In this document: in pieces, positions 52,427-62,223 of the stretch | Numbering within the stretch: position 1 is the first letter of the stretch | Layout of the letters: every line of letters starts with the position of its first letter | Source of the DNA: Castellaniella sp034675905 | GTDB taxonomy: Bacteria > Pseudomonadota > Gammaproteobacteria > Burkholderiales > Burkholderiaceae_B | Direction: 5' to 3' | Assembly: GCF_034675905.1 (NCBI RefSeq) | Contig: NZ_JAUCCV010000001.1 | Location: 62,001 to 126,000, forward strand | DNA: 64,000 bases | Program-made: the position numbers and the translations under genes | Notes under the pieces: model-generated | The model's database searches: none | What the model was told of the DNA's origin: nothing | What the model saw: the letters and a program-made list of their open reading frames with translations, nothing else

Positions 52427-54406
52427 TTACTGCACCTGGGACAACTGATCCAGGATGCCGGGGTTCTCCAGCGTAGAGACGTCCTGGGTGATGGGCTCAC
52501 CCTTGGCGACCACGCGCAGCAGACGGCGCATGATCTTGCCTGAACGCGTCTTTGGCAGGTTTTCCCCGAAACGGATTTCACGCGGCTTGGCGATGGGGCC
52601 GATTTCCTTGGCGACCCAGTCGCGCAGCTGCTTGGCCATTGCGGCAGCGGCGTCGCCTTGCGGCAACGGGCCGTTGAGCACCACGAACGCCACCACGGCT
52701 TCGCCCGTCGTCGCATCCGGGCGGCCCACCACGGCGGCCTCGGCCACCAGTTCGTGCGCCACCAGGGCCGATTCGACTTCCATCGTGCCCAGACGGTGGC
52801 CCGAGACGTTCAGCACGTCGTCGATGCGGCCCATGATCCAGAAATAGCCGTCCTTGTCGCGCTGGGCGCCGTCGCCCGCCAGGTAGTAGCCTTTCAGCTC
52901 TTCCGGGAAATAGGTTTTCTTGAAGCGTTCCGGGTCGCCCCAGATTGTGCGAATCATGGACGGCCACGGACGGCGCACCACCAGGAAACCACCCTTGCCG
53001 CGTTCGACTTCTTCGCCGGTTTCATCGACGATGGCAGCATCGATGCCGGGCAGCGGCAAGGTGCAGGAACCGGGTTTCAGCGGCGTGACGCCCGGCAGCG
53101 GCGTGATCATGTGGGCGCCGGTTTCAGTCTGCCACCACGTATCGATCACCGGACAGCGCTGGTTGCCGACGTTGTTGTAGTACCAGACCCAGGCTTCCGG
53201 ATTGATGGGTTCGCCCACAGAACCGATGATGCGCAGGGAACTGAGGTCATAGGATTTCGGGTGAACCTTGGCATCGGCTTCGGACGCCTTGGTCAGCGAA
53301 CGGATCGCCGTCGGGGCCGTATAGAACACCGACACCTTGTGTTCCTGGATCATTTTCCAGAAGCGACCGGCATCCGGATAGGTGGGAACGCCTTCGAAGA
53401 CCACCTGAGTCACGCCGGCCGCCAAGGGGCCGTAGGTGACGTAGGAGTGCCCCGTGACCCAACCCACGTCGGCCGTGCACCAGAACACGTCGTCGGGCTT
53501 GGCGTCGAAGGTCCATTTCATGGTGATCAGGGACCACAGCAGGAACCCGGCGCTGGAATGCTGCACGCCTTTGGGCTTGCCGGTGGAACCGGACGTATAC
53601 AGAATGAACAGCGGATGGTCGGCATCGACCGGCACCGGCGGGCAATCAAAGGACTGTCCCTGGATCACATCGTGCCACCACAGGTCGCGGCTGGCGTCCC
53701 ATTTGACGTCCGAACCGGCGCGCTTGTAGGTGATGACCTTGCGCACGGCTTCGCAATCGCCCATGGCCAGGGCCTCGTCCACCGCGTTCTTCAGGGGGAT
53801 GATCTTGCCGCCGCGGGCTTGCGCGTCAGCCGTGATGATCAGGGTCGCGCCCACGTCCACCACGCGTTCGTGGATGCTCTTGGCCGAGAAGCCGCCGAAC
53901 ACCACGGAATGGATGATGCCCAAACGAGCGCAGGCCTGCATGGCCACCACGGCCTCGATGGACATCGGCAGGTACAGCACGGCGCGTTCGCCGGTCTTGA
54001 AACCCTGCGCCTTGAGCGCATTGGCGAACTGCGACACGAGCGCATGCAGTTCTTTATAGGTGACCTTGGTGACCTTGCCGTCATCCGCTTCGAAAATCAG
54101 GGCCGCGCGGTTTTCCGCAGGCGTGCCCAGATGTTTGTCCAGACAGTTGGCCGAGACGTTCAGCTGACCATCGGGATAGAACTTGTAAAACGGCTTGTTG
54201 GATTCATCCAGCACCTGGGTAAAGGGCTTTTCCCACACCAGGTTTTCATTGGCCAGTCGCGCCCAGAATGCATTCGGATCCCGATTGGCTTCATCGCACA
54301 GCGCCTTGTAACCTTCCATCCCGGACACATTGGCCTGTTTGACCAGATCGGCGGGCGGCGGAAACACACGATTTTCCACCAATATGGATTCAATCTCCGT
54401 AGCCAT
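52427..54406 (-). CDS. acs: Acetyl-CoA synthetase
   Basis: AMP-forming acetate activation to acetyl-CoA; 659 residues. ANL-family motifs: LYTSGSTGKPKGV (phosphate loop), TWWQTETGAHMI, the GYYLAGDGAQRD hinge region, and the catalytic Lys in PKTRSGKIMRR, which is a known reversible acetylation site in homologues. GGAG 8 nt before the ATG. It is preceded in the same direction by the UMF1 transporter and prpE, with a 109-bp gap that probably carries its own promoter. Confidence 0.97.
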   Translation of the reverse strand: MATEIESILVENRVFPPPADLVKQANVSGMEGYKALCDEANRDPNAFWARLANENLVWEKPFTQVLDESNKPFYKFYPDGQLNVSANCLDKHLGTPAENRAALIFEADDGKVTKVTYKELHALVSQFANALKAQGFKTGERAVLYLPMSIEAVVAMQACARLGIIHSVVFGGFSAKSIHERVVDVGATLIITADAQARGGKIIPLKNAVDEALAMGDCEAVRKVITYKRAGSDVKWDASRDLWWHDVIQGQSFDCPPVPVDADHPLFILYTSGSTGKPKGVQHSSAGFLLWSLITMKWTFDAKPDDVFWCTADVGWVTGHSYVTYGPLAAGVTQVVFEGVPTYPDAGRFWKMIQEHKVSVFYTAPTAIRSLTKASEADAKVHPKSYDLSSLRIIGSVGEPINPEAWVWYYNNVGNQRCPVIDTWWQTETGAHMITPLPGVTPLKPGSCTLPLPGIDAAIVDETGEEVERGKGGFLVVRRPWPSMIRTIWGDPERFKKTYFPEELKGYYLAGDGAQRDKDGYFWIMGRIDDVLNVSGHRLGTMEVESALVAHELVAEAAVVGRPDATTGEAVVAFVVLNGPLPQGDAAAAMAKQLRDWVAKEIGPIAKPREIRFGENLPKTRSGKIMRRLLRVVAKGEPITQDVSTLENPGILDQLSQVQ

Positions 54407-54515
54407 TTTGTTCGCTCCTTTTGAGTGATGTAATTCACATCATGTTTGAATTGTGTTATTTGCAACCGTACTGCACGAGTCTTACTTGATTCTGACAAAT
54501 GAAACCTGGCCGCCG

Positions 54516-55820
54516 TCAGGCCGGCTGGACGCCGTCGGACGGGTGAACGGCATCCCGATCTCTCTGGCCCCGGGCGAAATCCAGGCGGCCCAGCAACCAT
54601 AGTCCCGCCAGGAAGAACAAGCCGGTCGCCAGCAGGGCGACCCGATGATTGCCTTGCGTCAGCCAGACCAGCAGACCATAACTCAGCGGCCCCACGACCG
54701 CCGCCAACTGCACGGCAAAGGTCCACAAGGCAAAGAATTCCGCCGGCCGGCGGGCAGGGGCCAAGACGCCCACCATGGCCCGCCCGGCGCTCTGGCTGGT
54801 ACCCATGCACAAACCAGCCAAGGCCGCAGCGGCCCAGAACACCGGCAGGGACTGCGCCGACACGGCCAACCCCACCATCAGCAGCCAGCCGCACAGGGTC
54901 AGGGCCAGCGCCCGCTTGTGCCCGATGCGATCCTGCAGATAGCCGAAACCGAAGGCGCCGACCGCTGCCGCGATATTGACCAGAAACACCAGCAGCATGG
55001 TCTGGCGCATCTCGAAGCCCATGACCTCGGTCGCATAGACCGCCGACAGCGTGATGACGACGGCAATCCCCGCCTGGTAGCAGGCGATGCACATCAGCAA
55101 ACGCCGGAAATCGGGATAGTCGCGGCGGGTTTCCCGCCAGGCGCGGCGCAGCTGCGCCAGCATGGCCGGCGCCGGGGCGGCCGCCGTCTGGGCCGGTTCA
55201 CGCAGCCACAGAAACGACGGCGTGGCCGCCAGGGCGAAGATCCCCGCCGTCAGCACCATGATCCAGGGGACATAGGCCTGGGCCGGCAGACCGCCGGCAG
55301 CCGCCGACCCGGCGATCCACAGCGCCAGTCCCAAAGCCAGCATGCCGCCGCAGTAGCCAAAGCTCCAGCCCCACCCCGACACGCGTCCCATGGATTCCGT
55401 GCGGGCCAGGCCAGGCAGAAAGGACGCCACGGCGGATTCACCGACACAATAAAAGGCATTCGAGAGCGCCAGCCAGAACAGGCCCCAGACCACATCCCCC
55501 GGACCGACGCTGGCCAGGACCGCCGTGGCCAGCACACAGCCGACTGTGCTGGTGAACAACAGCCGCCGATGTCCGGCGCGGGCATCGGCCCGCGCCCCCA
55601 GACCCGGCATGGCGAACATCACCGCCAGGTACGACACCGACAGGGCCGCCGTCAGCGCCAGCGTGCCCCAGGCCTGACCGTCTGCCACCACGCCGACGAA
55701 ATACGCGTTGAATACCGCCGTCAGAACCACCGTGGTGTAGCCGGAATTGGCGAAGTCGTACATGGCCCACGACCAGACCTCGCGCCGGCCGACCCCCGGC
55801 TGCAGCAGACGGGTATTCAC
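54516..55820 (-). CDS. UMF1/Atg22-like MFS transporter
   Basis: 434-residue major facilitator with about eleven to twelve segments. The N-terminus EVWSWAMYDFANSGYTTVVLTAVFN is the hallmark of the UMF1 (Atg22-related) family, whose bacterial members are mostly uncharacterised. Motif A-like GARADARAGHRRLL. Start is GTG 55820, overlapping the prpE stop (GTGA), so the two are translationally coupled; a role in propionate or other short acid uptake is inference. Confidence 0.88.
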   Translation of the reverse strand: MNTRLLQPGVGRREVWSWAMYDFANSGYTTVVLTAVFNAYFVGVVADGQAWGTLALTAALSVSYLAVMFAMPGLGARADARAGHRRLLFTSTVGCVLATAVLASVGPGDVVWGLFWLALSNAFYCVGESAVASFLPGLARTESMGRVSGWGWSFGYCGGMLALGLALWIAGSAAAGGLPAQAYVPWIMVLTAGIFALAATPSFLWLREPAQTAAAPAPAMLAQLRRAWRETRRDYPDFRRLLMCIACYQAGIAVVITLSAVYATEVMGFEMRQTMLLVFLVNIAAAVGAFGFGYLQDRIGHKRALALTLCGWLLMVGLAVSAQSLPVFWAAAALAGLCMGTSQSAGRAMVGVLAPARRPAEFFALWTFAVQLAAVVGPLSYGLLVWLTQGNHRVALLATGLFFLAGLWLLGRLDFARGQRDRDAVHPSDGVQPA

Positions 55821-57703
55821 AGGGCCGAACGGATCTGATCCAGGACGCCGGGGTCCTCGATCGTCGTCAGGTCACCCGGGTCGCGCCCTTCGCACAAGGC
55901 CACGATGGCGCGGCGCAGCACCTTGCCCGAACGCGTTTTCGGCAGGCTGTTGACGAACAGAATGCGGGCGGGCCGCGCCACGGCGCCATTACGCTGTTCG
56001 ATCACGCGCTTGATCTCGGCTTCCAGCCGCTCGCGTCCGCCGGCCTCATCCAGCAACGCCGGATTGCGCAACACGGCAAACGCCATGGCTTCCTGGCCTT
56101 TCAATGGGTCGGCCACCCCCACCACTGCCGATTCGGCCACGGCAGGATGGGTATTCACGGATTCCTCGATTTCGCGGGTGCCCAGGCGGTGGCCGGCAAC
56201 GTTGATGACGTCGTCGGTACGCCCCAGGATGAACCAGTAGCCGTCCTTGTCCACCAAGCCCCAGTCGGACGTGGAATACGTCAGGCGACCGGAAAAGGAC
56301 TGGAAGTACGTCCGCACGAAACGATCATCGTCGCCCCAGATGGTACTCATGGCGCCAGGCGGCAGCGGCGGCTCGATCGCCACCACGCCCTTTTGGTTCG
56401 GGCCGCAGTCCTGTCCGGTGGATTCATCGATGGCCCGCACGTCAAAGCCGTAGACCGGCACCGTGGGACTGCCGAAACGCGCGGGGATTTCCTCGACCCC
56501 AGGCTGCGCCGACAGGATGGGCCAGCCGGTTTCGGTCTGCCAGTAATTGTCGACCACGGGCTTGCCCAGGGCTTCGGACAGCCACTGCCCGGTCAATTCA
56601 TCCAATGGTTCGCCTGCCAGATAAATGCGATCCAGGCTGGACAGATCGTGACGCTTCAACAAGGCCGGGTCGTGCTTTTTCAGCACCCGGATGGCCGTGG
56701 GCGCGGAAAACAAGGCATTGACCCGATAGGTCTCGACGATGCGCCACAGGATGGCCGCGTCGGGGCGCACCGGCGTGCCTTCGTACATGACCGTGGCCTG
56801 GCCGTTCAGCAGCGGCCCATAGACGACGTAGGAATGCCCCACCACCCAGCCCACGTCGCTGCTGGAAAAATAGACGTCGCCCGGCTTGCCGCCGAAGATG
56901 TATTCCATGGATGCGCACAGGGCCACGGCATAGCCGCCGACGTCGCGCTGCACGCCTTTGGGGTTGCCCGTCGTGCCCGAGGTATACAGGATATAGCTGG
57001 GCGTATTGGATTCCAGCCAGACCACGGGCACTTGCACGTCCAGATGGCGGGCGCGCAAGGTCGCGTAATCCAGATCCCGGCCTGCGGTCAGATCCATCGC
57101 CGCCAGGCCGCGATTGACCAGCACGACGTGTTCAGGCGCATGCGAGGACTGCGCAATCGCCTGATCCAGCAGTGGCTTATAGGCGATGGGACGCCCGCCG
57201 CGTGAACCGGCGTCGGTCGAGATGATGACCTTGGGCGCGGCATCGTCGATGCGCTGCGCCAGGTTATGGGATGCAAAACCGCCGAACACCACCGAATGGA
57301 TGGCGCCGATGCGGGCGCAGGCCAGCATGAAAAACGCCGCCTGGGGAATCATGGGCAGATACAGCAGCACCCGGTCGCCCTGCACCACCCCCAGCTGCTG
57401 CAAGATAGCGGCGGCGGCGTTGACTTCGCGGGCCAGATCGGTGCGGGTGTAGACGATTTCCTGATCGACTTCCGTCGAGACCCAGATCAGGGCAGGCTGA
57501 TCTGCCTGCGTATCCAGCCAGCGGTCGACCGCGTTGTAGCACAGATTGGTGCGCCCGCCCACGAACCAGCGGGCAAACGGCGGGCGGGAATAATCCAGCA
57601 CCTGGGTAAAGGGGGTTTCCCAATGGATGCGCTGGGCTTCGCGGGCCCAGAAGGCATCCCTGTCCTGCACCGACTGGCGGTGGAACTCACGGATTTTCTG
57701 CAT
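55817..57703 (-). CDS. prpE: Propionyl-CoA synthetase
   Basis: AMP-forming acyl-CoA synthetase, 628 residues, matching PrpE length and features rather than Acs: starts MQKIREFHRQSVQDRDAFW, has LYTSGTTGNPKGVQRD, NYWQTETGWPI and the C-terminal catalytic Lys in PKTRSGKVLRRA. Activates propionate for the methylcitrate cycle. Start ATG 57703 lies 8 nt after GGAG; an ATG six codons earlier contains that site. No prpBCD genes are nearby. Confidence 0.92.
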   Translation of the reverse strand: MQKIREFHRQSVQDRDAFWAREAQRIHWETPFTQVLDYSRPPFARWFVGGRTNLCYNAVDRWLDTQADQPALIWVSTEVDQEIVYTRTDLAREVNAAAAILQQLGVVQGDRVLLYLPMIPQAAFFMLACARIGAIHSVVFGGFASHNLAQRIDDAAPKVIISTDAGSRGGRPIAYKPLLDQAIAQSSHAPEHVVLVNRGLAAMDLTAGRDLDYATLRARHLDVQVPVVWLESNTPSYILYTSGTTGNPKGVQRDVGGYAVALCASMEYIFGGKPGDVYFSSSDVGWVVGHSYVVYGPLLNGQATVMYEGTPVRPDAAILWRIVETYRVNALFSAPTAIRVLKKHDPALLKRHDLSSLDRIYLAGEPLDELTGQWLSEALGKPVVDNYWQTETGWPILSAQPGVEEIPARFGSPTVPVYGFDVRAIDESTGQDCGPNQKGVVAIEPPLPPGAMSTIWGDDDRFVRTYFQSFSGRLTYSTSDWGLVDKDGYWFILGRTDDVINVAGHRLGTREIEESVNTHPAVAESAVVGVADPLKGQEAMAFAVLRNPALLDEAGGRERLEAEIKRVIEQRNGAVARPARILFVNSLPKTRSGKVLRRAIVALCEGRDPGDLTTIEDPGVLDQIRSAL

Positions 57704-57861
57704 GATGTCGTCTCCTGCCATCCTGCAGTCCCGGCATCCTGTCAGACACCCGAAGCGCGGATGATTCCTGAATTATTTTGGGTGCTCACATGCTACACCA
57801 GCCCCGAACGTACAGGGGCTGGCTGACACGAGGCTGACGCGCCCGCTACCGCGAACCGCCG

Positions 57862-58737
57862 TCAGGCATCCCGTCGGGCCAGCGCTTGCTGAACCGCCCA
57901 GTTGGCAGCGGCCAGCCCCATGCAGGCCGTGACCGTCACGATGGAGCCATACCCGGCGCAGGACAAGCCCTGAGGCGCTGCCGCCACGGCGTCGGGCGCG
58001 GCGCAAGCCGCCGCCGGCTGCGTCCAGGCGGACGGCAGCACGACCGGCTGGTCGAACCACAAGCAGGGCACGCCCATGCGCGGCACCCGCCGCCGGGGCT
58101 TGCCGCCGGCGGCGCCGCCCTTGGGGTAGCCATGGCGCTGCCGCAGTTCCTGGCGGATGCGGCCCAGCAAGGCATCATGCACGGACGCGGACAGATCCCC
58201 GGCCCGCAACGCCAGCGGATCGGTCTTGCCCCCCGCCCCGCCACACACCAGCACAGGCCAGCCTTGGGCGCGCGCCTGCAGAATCATGGCGATCTTGGCC
58301 GGCACCTGGTCCGTGCAGTCCAGCAGGATGCCCGCCGGCCCCGCCGACAGAATCCCGTCCAGATTGCCGGCGCTGACAAAATCGTCGATTTCCGTGACCC
58401 GGCAACCCGGATGGATGTCGCGCACGCGATCCGCCATGGCGCGGATCTTGGCCATGCCCAGTGTGCTGCCCAGGGCATGGGCCTGACGATTGATGTTGGA
58501 TTCGGCGATATGGTCCATGTCCACCAGGGTCAGCGCGCCCACCCCGGAACGCGCCAGGGCTTCGACGCACCAGGCGCCCACCCCGCCGATCCCGGCCACC
58601 ACCACATGCAGCGCCGACAAGGCCTGCCAGGCGCCAGCGCCGTACAAACGATCCAAGCCGCCAAAACGGCGTTCCGGATCGGCATCGGGCGCTGCAAAGG
58701 CGGGCAAGGCGGGCGTGGCAGGATCTGGAGCAGACAT
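57862..58737 (-). CDS. tcdA: tRNA threonylcarbamoyladenosine dehydratase
   Basis: E1-like enzyme (CsdL/TcdA) that cyclises t6A37 in tRNAs to ct6A with ATP. 291 residues; ATP loop VVVAGIGGVGAWCVEALARSG, then LVDMDHIAESNINRQAHAL and DCTDQVPAK. The insert with HGYPKGGAAGGKPRRR is Lys/Arg-rich, as in homologues. Start ATG 58737 with the first conserved helix RRFGGLDRLYGAGA near residue 25. Divergent from the chaC-like gene. Fits functionally with tsaC at the right end of the window, which makes t6A. Confidence 0.93.
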   Translation of the reverse strand: MSAPDPATPALPAFAAPDADPERRFGGLDRLYGAGAWQALSALHVVVAGIGGVGAWCVEALARSGVGALTLVDMDHIAESNINRQAHALGSTLGMAKIRAMADRVRDIHPGCRVTEIDDFVSAGNLDGILSAGPAGILLDCTDQVPAKIAMILQARAQGWPVLVCGGAGGKTDPLALRAGDLSASVHDALLGRIRQELRQRHGYPKGGAAGGKPRRRVPRMGVPCLWFDQPVVLPSAWTQPAAACAAPDAVAAAPQGLSCAGYGSIVTVTACMGLAAANWAVQQALARRDA

Positions 58738-58880
58738 GGCGGCAGTGCGGCAATACAAACGGGGAATACGGCATTTTGCCATGGACCCGTATTCTCCCTG
58801 CGCCGCGCCTGGGCCGGCATTCACGGTCTGCGCAAGTCCTCTACAATAGAACGCATCTCTTTGCCACCGCCTTTTGCCCC

Positions 58881-59531
58881 GTGAACGCCTCTGTGCACCG
58901 CTCTACCCGCCAGCCACCGCCGCCCGAGGCATTCCGGCTGCGGGACGATGCCTGGCACGCGGCTTCCATCCGGCAAACGCTGCAGCACTGGGATGGCCGC
59001 AGCGATCTCTGGGTGTTCGGCTACGGTTCCCTGATCTGGCGGCCAGAATTCGACTTTCTGGAAGCCCGCCGGGCGCGGATCCACGGCTACCACCGGGCGC
59101 TGTGCCTGTGGTCGCGCATCAACCGCGGTACGCCGGAACAACCCGGCCTGGTTTTTGGCCTGGATCTGGGCGGCTCCTGCACGGGACGCGCCTTTCGCAT
59201 CGCCGCCGACCAGGCGCCCGACATTCTGCAGAACCTGTGGCGGCGCGAAATGCCCAGCGCCGCCTATATTCCGCGCTGGCTGCGCTGCCACACGGCCGAC
59301 GGCATCCTGTCCGGACTGGTGTTCACCATGAACCGCCAGGATACGGGCTATGCCTCGGATCTGTCGCTTGATCAGATCCTGGCCGCCGTGCGCCAAGGCC
59401 ATGGCCGCTATGGCGCCTGCACCGATTACGTGCTGCAAACCGCCCAGGCCCTGAACGCCGCCGACATCCCTGACCAACGGCTGCAGGCCATCGCCCAAGC
59501 GCTGCAATCCTCTCATTCCTCCTTCTCCTGA
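58881..59531 (+). CDS. ChaC-like gamma-glutamylcyclotransferase
   Basis: Glutathione-specific gamma-glutamylcyclotransferase family, 216 residues. The substrate loop LWVFGYGSLIWRPEFDF is the family signature, followed by HGYHRALCLWS and GGSCTGRAFRIA. Releases 5-oxoproline from gamma-glutamyl peptides such as glutathione. Start is GTG 58881 (GTG 58893 also possible); no ATG lies close enough. Runs ahead of pdxH by 9 bp, on the same strand. Confidence 0.9.
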   Translation: MNASVHRSTRQPPPPEAFRLRDDAWHAASIRQTLQHWDGRSDLWVFGYGSLIWRPEFDFLEARRARIHGYHRALCLWSRINRGTPEQPGLVFGLDLGGSCTGRAFRIAADQAPDILQNLWRREMPSAAYIPRWLRCHTADGILSGLVFTMNRQDTGYASDLSLDQILAAVRQGHGRYGACTDYVLQTAQALNAADIPDQRLQAIAQALQSSHSSFS

Positions 59532-59540
59532 GCTGGCCTC

Positions 59541-60173
59541 ATGTCCATCGCCGATATCCGCCAAACCTATCAAAAATTCGAACTGCTGGAATCCGCTGCC
59601 GCAACGGACCCCTACGCACAATTTGAACAATGGTTCCAACAGGCCCTGCACAGCGAGGTCCACGAGCCGACCGCCATGACGCTGGCCACCGCCGATACCG
59701 CCGGACACCCGTCCGCCCGCATCGTGCTGCTGAAAGGCTTCGATGCCCAGGGCTTCGTGTTCTACACCAATTACCAATCACGCAAAGGCCAGGAACTGAG
59801 CACCAATCCGCACGCCAGCCTGTTGTTCTTCTGGCCCGAACTGGAGCGCCAGATCCGCATCGAAGGCGGCGTCGCCCCCGTATCCGCCGCCGAGTCCGAC
59901 GCCTACTATGCCAGCCGGCCGCTGGGGTCGCGCATCGGCGCCTGGGCGTCGCCTCAAAGCCATTCCATCAGCCACGAGGCCCTGGCCCAGCGCGTGCAGG
60001 ACTTGACGTTGGAACTGGGCGATGCCCCGCCCCGCCCGCCTCACTGGGGCGGCTACCGCCTGCAGGCGACGCACATCGAATTCTGGCAAGGCCGGCCATC
60101 CCGTCTGCATGACCGGCTGGTCTACACCCTGAATGCAGCGGGTGGCTGGGATCTGGACCGTCTGGCCCCCTGA
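59541..60173 (+). CDS. pdxH: Pyridoxamine/pyridoxine 5'-phosphate oxidase
   Basis: FMN enzyme making PLP; 210 residues. Motifs: ARIVLLKGFDAQGFVFYTNYQSRKGQEL shortened here as RIVLLKGFDAQGFVFYTNY, FFWPELERQIRIEG, SRPLGSRIGAWASPQS, and the C-terminal FWQGRPSRLHDRL. Stop TGA shares one base with the next gene's ATG. Confidence 0.97.
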   Translation: MSIADIRQTYQKFELLESAAATDPYAQFEQWFQQALHSEVHEPTAMTLATADTAGHPSARIVLLKGFDAQGFVFYTNYQSRKGQELSTNPHASLLFFWPELERQIRIEGGVAPVSAAESDAYYASRPLGSRIGAWASPQSHSISHEALAQRVQDLTLELGDAPPRPPHWGGYRLQATHIEFWQGRPSRLHDRLVYTLNAAGGWDLDRLAP

Positions 60174-60712
60174 TGAGCGCCATGACTGCCCCTCCGACGC
60201 CGGCGGACTTTCCATCCCTGTATTTCCGTTCAGCCTTGGGTCGCTTCCCGACGGGCGTGACCATCGTCACTGCTGAACACCCGGATACCGGCGCCCCGCT
60301 GGGATTGACCATCAGTTCCTTCAGTTCGGTCTCGCTGGACCCGCCCATGGTCCTGTGGACATTGACCCACACGGCCTCGTCCCTAGAGGCATTCCTGGCC
60401 CTGGACCATTACGTCATCCATGTTCTGTCAGCCAGCCAGGTCGATCTGGCCCGCCGCTTTGCCAAAGGTCCGCAGGCAGACCGGTTTGCAGGCCTGCCGC
60501 TGGAACGCGCGCCCAGCGGCACGCTGATGCTGGGCGATACGCGCTGCGCCGCCTGGTTCGAATGCCACAACACCCAGCAGCATCAGGCCGGAGATCACAC
60601 GATCTTCGTCGGCCAGGTGGAACACTGCCAGCGCCAGCTGCTGTCGCCCCTGATCTATCATGCCGGGGACTTTGAATTGACCCAGGCCAGCGAACCCCTG
60701 TCCCGCAACTGA
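60173..60712 (+). CDS. Flavin reductase-like FMN-binding protein
   Basis: 179-residue split-barrel flavin reductase of the HpaC type: FRSALGRFPTGVTIVTAEHP, LTISSFSSVSLDPPMVLW and HTIFVGQVEHC. Normally supplies reduced FMN/FAD to a two-component monooxygenase, but no monooxygenase adjoins. It starts at the last base of the pdxH stop (TGATG), so its level is coupled to pdxH. Confidence 0.9.
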   Translation: MSAMTAPPTPADFPSLYFRSALGRFPTGVTIVTAEHPDTGAPLGLTISSFSSVSLDPPMVLWTLTHTASSLEAFLALDHYVIHVLSASQVDLARRFAKGPQADRFAGLPLERAPSGTLMLGDTRCAAWFECHNTQQHQAGDHTIFVGQVEHCQRQLLSPLIYHAGDFELTQASEPLSRN

Positions 60713-60737
60713 ACGACACGCCGCCACCCCGCACTCC

Positions 60738-61586
60738 ATGCACGACTATATCCTGACGCTTTCCTGCCCTGATCGCATGGGCATTGTTCATTCCGTCAGC
60801 AGCTGGCTGCTGACCCGCCACGGCAACATCGTGCACGCCCAGCAGTTCGGCGACCCCGACAGCCAGCAGTTCTTTCTACGCGTACATTTTTCCCTGCCGG
60901 CTGACGATGAGGTCGACACCCTGCAGCAGGATTTCGCTACGGTGGCCGAACGCTTCGGCATGCAGTTTCAGATTCATGATGCCCGCCGCAAGGCGCGGCT
61001 GCTGGTGCTGGTCAGCCGTCAGGGACACTGTCTGAATGACCTGCTGTTTCGCGTGCAAAGCGGACAGATGCCGGCGGAAATCGCCGGTGTGATCTCCAAC
61101 CACCCGGATTTCCAAGTCCTGGCCCAGGCGCACGGGCTGCCGTTTCACCACCTGCCGGTATCCGCCGACACCCGGGCGGCGCAAGAACAGCAGATTCTGG
61201 ACCTGGTCGAGCGTGAACGGGTGGATCTGGTCGTATTGGCCCGCTATATGCAGATCCTGTCATCCGATCTATGCCGGGCGCTGACGGGCCGCGCCATCAA
61301 TATCCACCACAGCTTCCTGCCCAGCTTCAAGGGCGCGCGACCCTATTACCAGGCCCATGCACGGGGCGTGAAGATCATCGGCGCTACCGCCCACTATGTC
61401 ACGCAGGACCTGGATGAAGGCCCCATCATCGAGCAGGACATCGAGCGCGTGGATCACGCCATGGGGCCGCAGGACCTGACCCGCATCGGCAGCGATGTCG
61501 AATCCGTGGTGCTGTCACGCGCCGTGCGCTGGCATGTGGAACATCGCATTCTGCTGAATGGCCGGCGCACGGTGGTGTTTCGCTAA
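60738..61586 (+). CDS. purU: Formyltetrahydrofolate deformylase
   Basis: Hydrolyses 10-formyl-THF to THF and formate, balancing one-carbon pools. 282 residues: ACT domain at the N-terminus (YILTLSCPDRMGIVHSVSSWL), then the formyltransferase-like domain with catalytic Asn-His in INIHHSFLPSFKGA and the Asp in DLDEGPIIEQD. Starts 25 bp past the flavin reductase. Confidence 0.96.
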   Translation: MHDYILTLSCPDRMGIVHSVSSWLLTRHGNIVHAQQFGDPDSQQFFLRVHFSLPADDEVDTLQQDFATVAERFGMQFQIHDARRKARLLVLVSRQGHCLNDLLFRVQSGQMPAEIAGVISNHPDFQVLAQAHGLPFHHLPVSADTRAAQEQQILDLVERERVDLVVLARYMQILSSDLCRALTGRAINIHHSFLPSFKGARPYYQAHARGVKIIGATAHYVTQDLDEGPIIEQDIERVDHAMGPQDLTRIGSDVESVVLSRAVRWHVEHRILLNGRRTVVFR

Positions 61587-61599
61587 GAACTGCAGCCTG

Positions 61600-62052
61600 T
61601 CAGTCCGAACCCGCCGGCAGTTCCAATTCAAACAGGCTGGTGGCTTCGACTTCCAGCACCTGCTGATCGTTCTGATTGAACAGACGCCAGGTCCAACGGA
61701 TAATGCCCAGATCGTCGCGTGACGACGACACCCGCTTGGAATCCACCGTGGCTTCCAGGCGCAGTTGGTCGTCGGGCCGCACCGGCTGAATCCAGCGCAA
61801 GCGTTCCAGCCCCGGCGAACCGAAGGACTCGGAATCATGCAGGGCGGATTCCACCGCCATCCGCATCGCCAGGCCGCAGGTCATCCAGCCACTGGCGATC
61901 AGTCCCCCCCAGCGCCCGGACTGGGCGCGCTCGGCATCCACATGGAACCACTGCGGATCGTAGGCGCGGGCGAATGCCAGCATATCGGCTTCATGCACCG
62001 TCACCGGCCCATGGTGTATCACCATGCCGGGTTCGAATTCCTTGAATTTCAT
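61600..62052 (-). CDS. MaoC-like (R)-hydratase domain protein
   Basis: 150-residue hotdog protein: MKFKEFEPGMVIHHGPVTVHEADMLAFA, ending motif YDPQWFHVDAERAQSGRWGGLIASGW, which holds the hydratase Asp/His pair (DPQWFH). Hydrates or dehydrates enoyl-CoA in relatives. The tail-to-tail neighbour is purU (13 bp between stops). Start ATG 62052; the open frame goes only six codons further. Confidence 0.85.
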   Translation of the reverse strand: MKFKEFEPGMVIHHGPVTVHEADMLAFARAYDPQWFHVDAERAQSGRWGGLIASGWMTCGLAMRMAVESALHDSESFGSPGLERLRWIQPVRPDDQLRLEATVDSKRVSSSRDDLGIIRWTWRLFNQNDQQVLEVEATSLFELELPAGSD

Positions 62053-62223
62053 TGCAATTTTCCAGGACAATCCCAGGACTCATGATCCTGACAGCCCTCC
62101 CGGCGCAGAACTGCGGCAGACGAGGCGCGAAAAGAACAATCCGCCAGTTTACTCGTATCTACCCGCGATGCCAGCGACGCCGGCGCCCCTGGGCTGTGCG
62201 CACAGACGGAATGATGTTGCCGT

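Noticed and set aside
52658..54424. Nearly 590-codon open frame antisense to acs
   Set aside because: Shadow frame; acs is fully conserved on the other strand.
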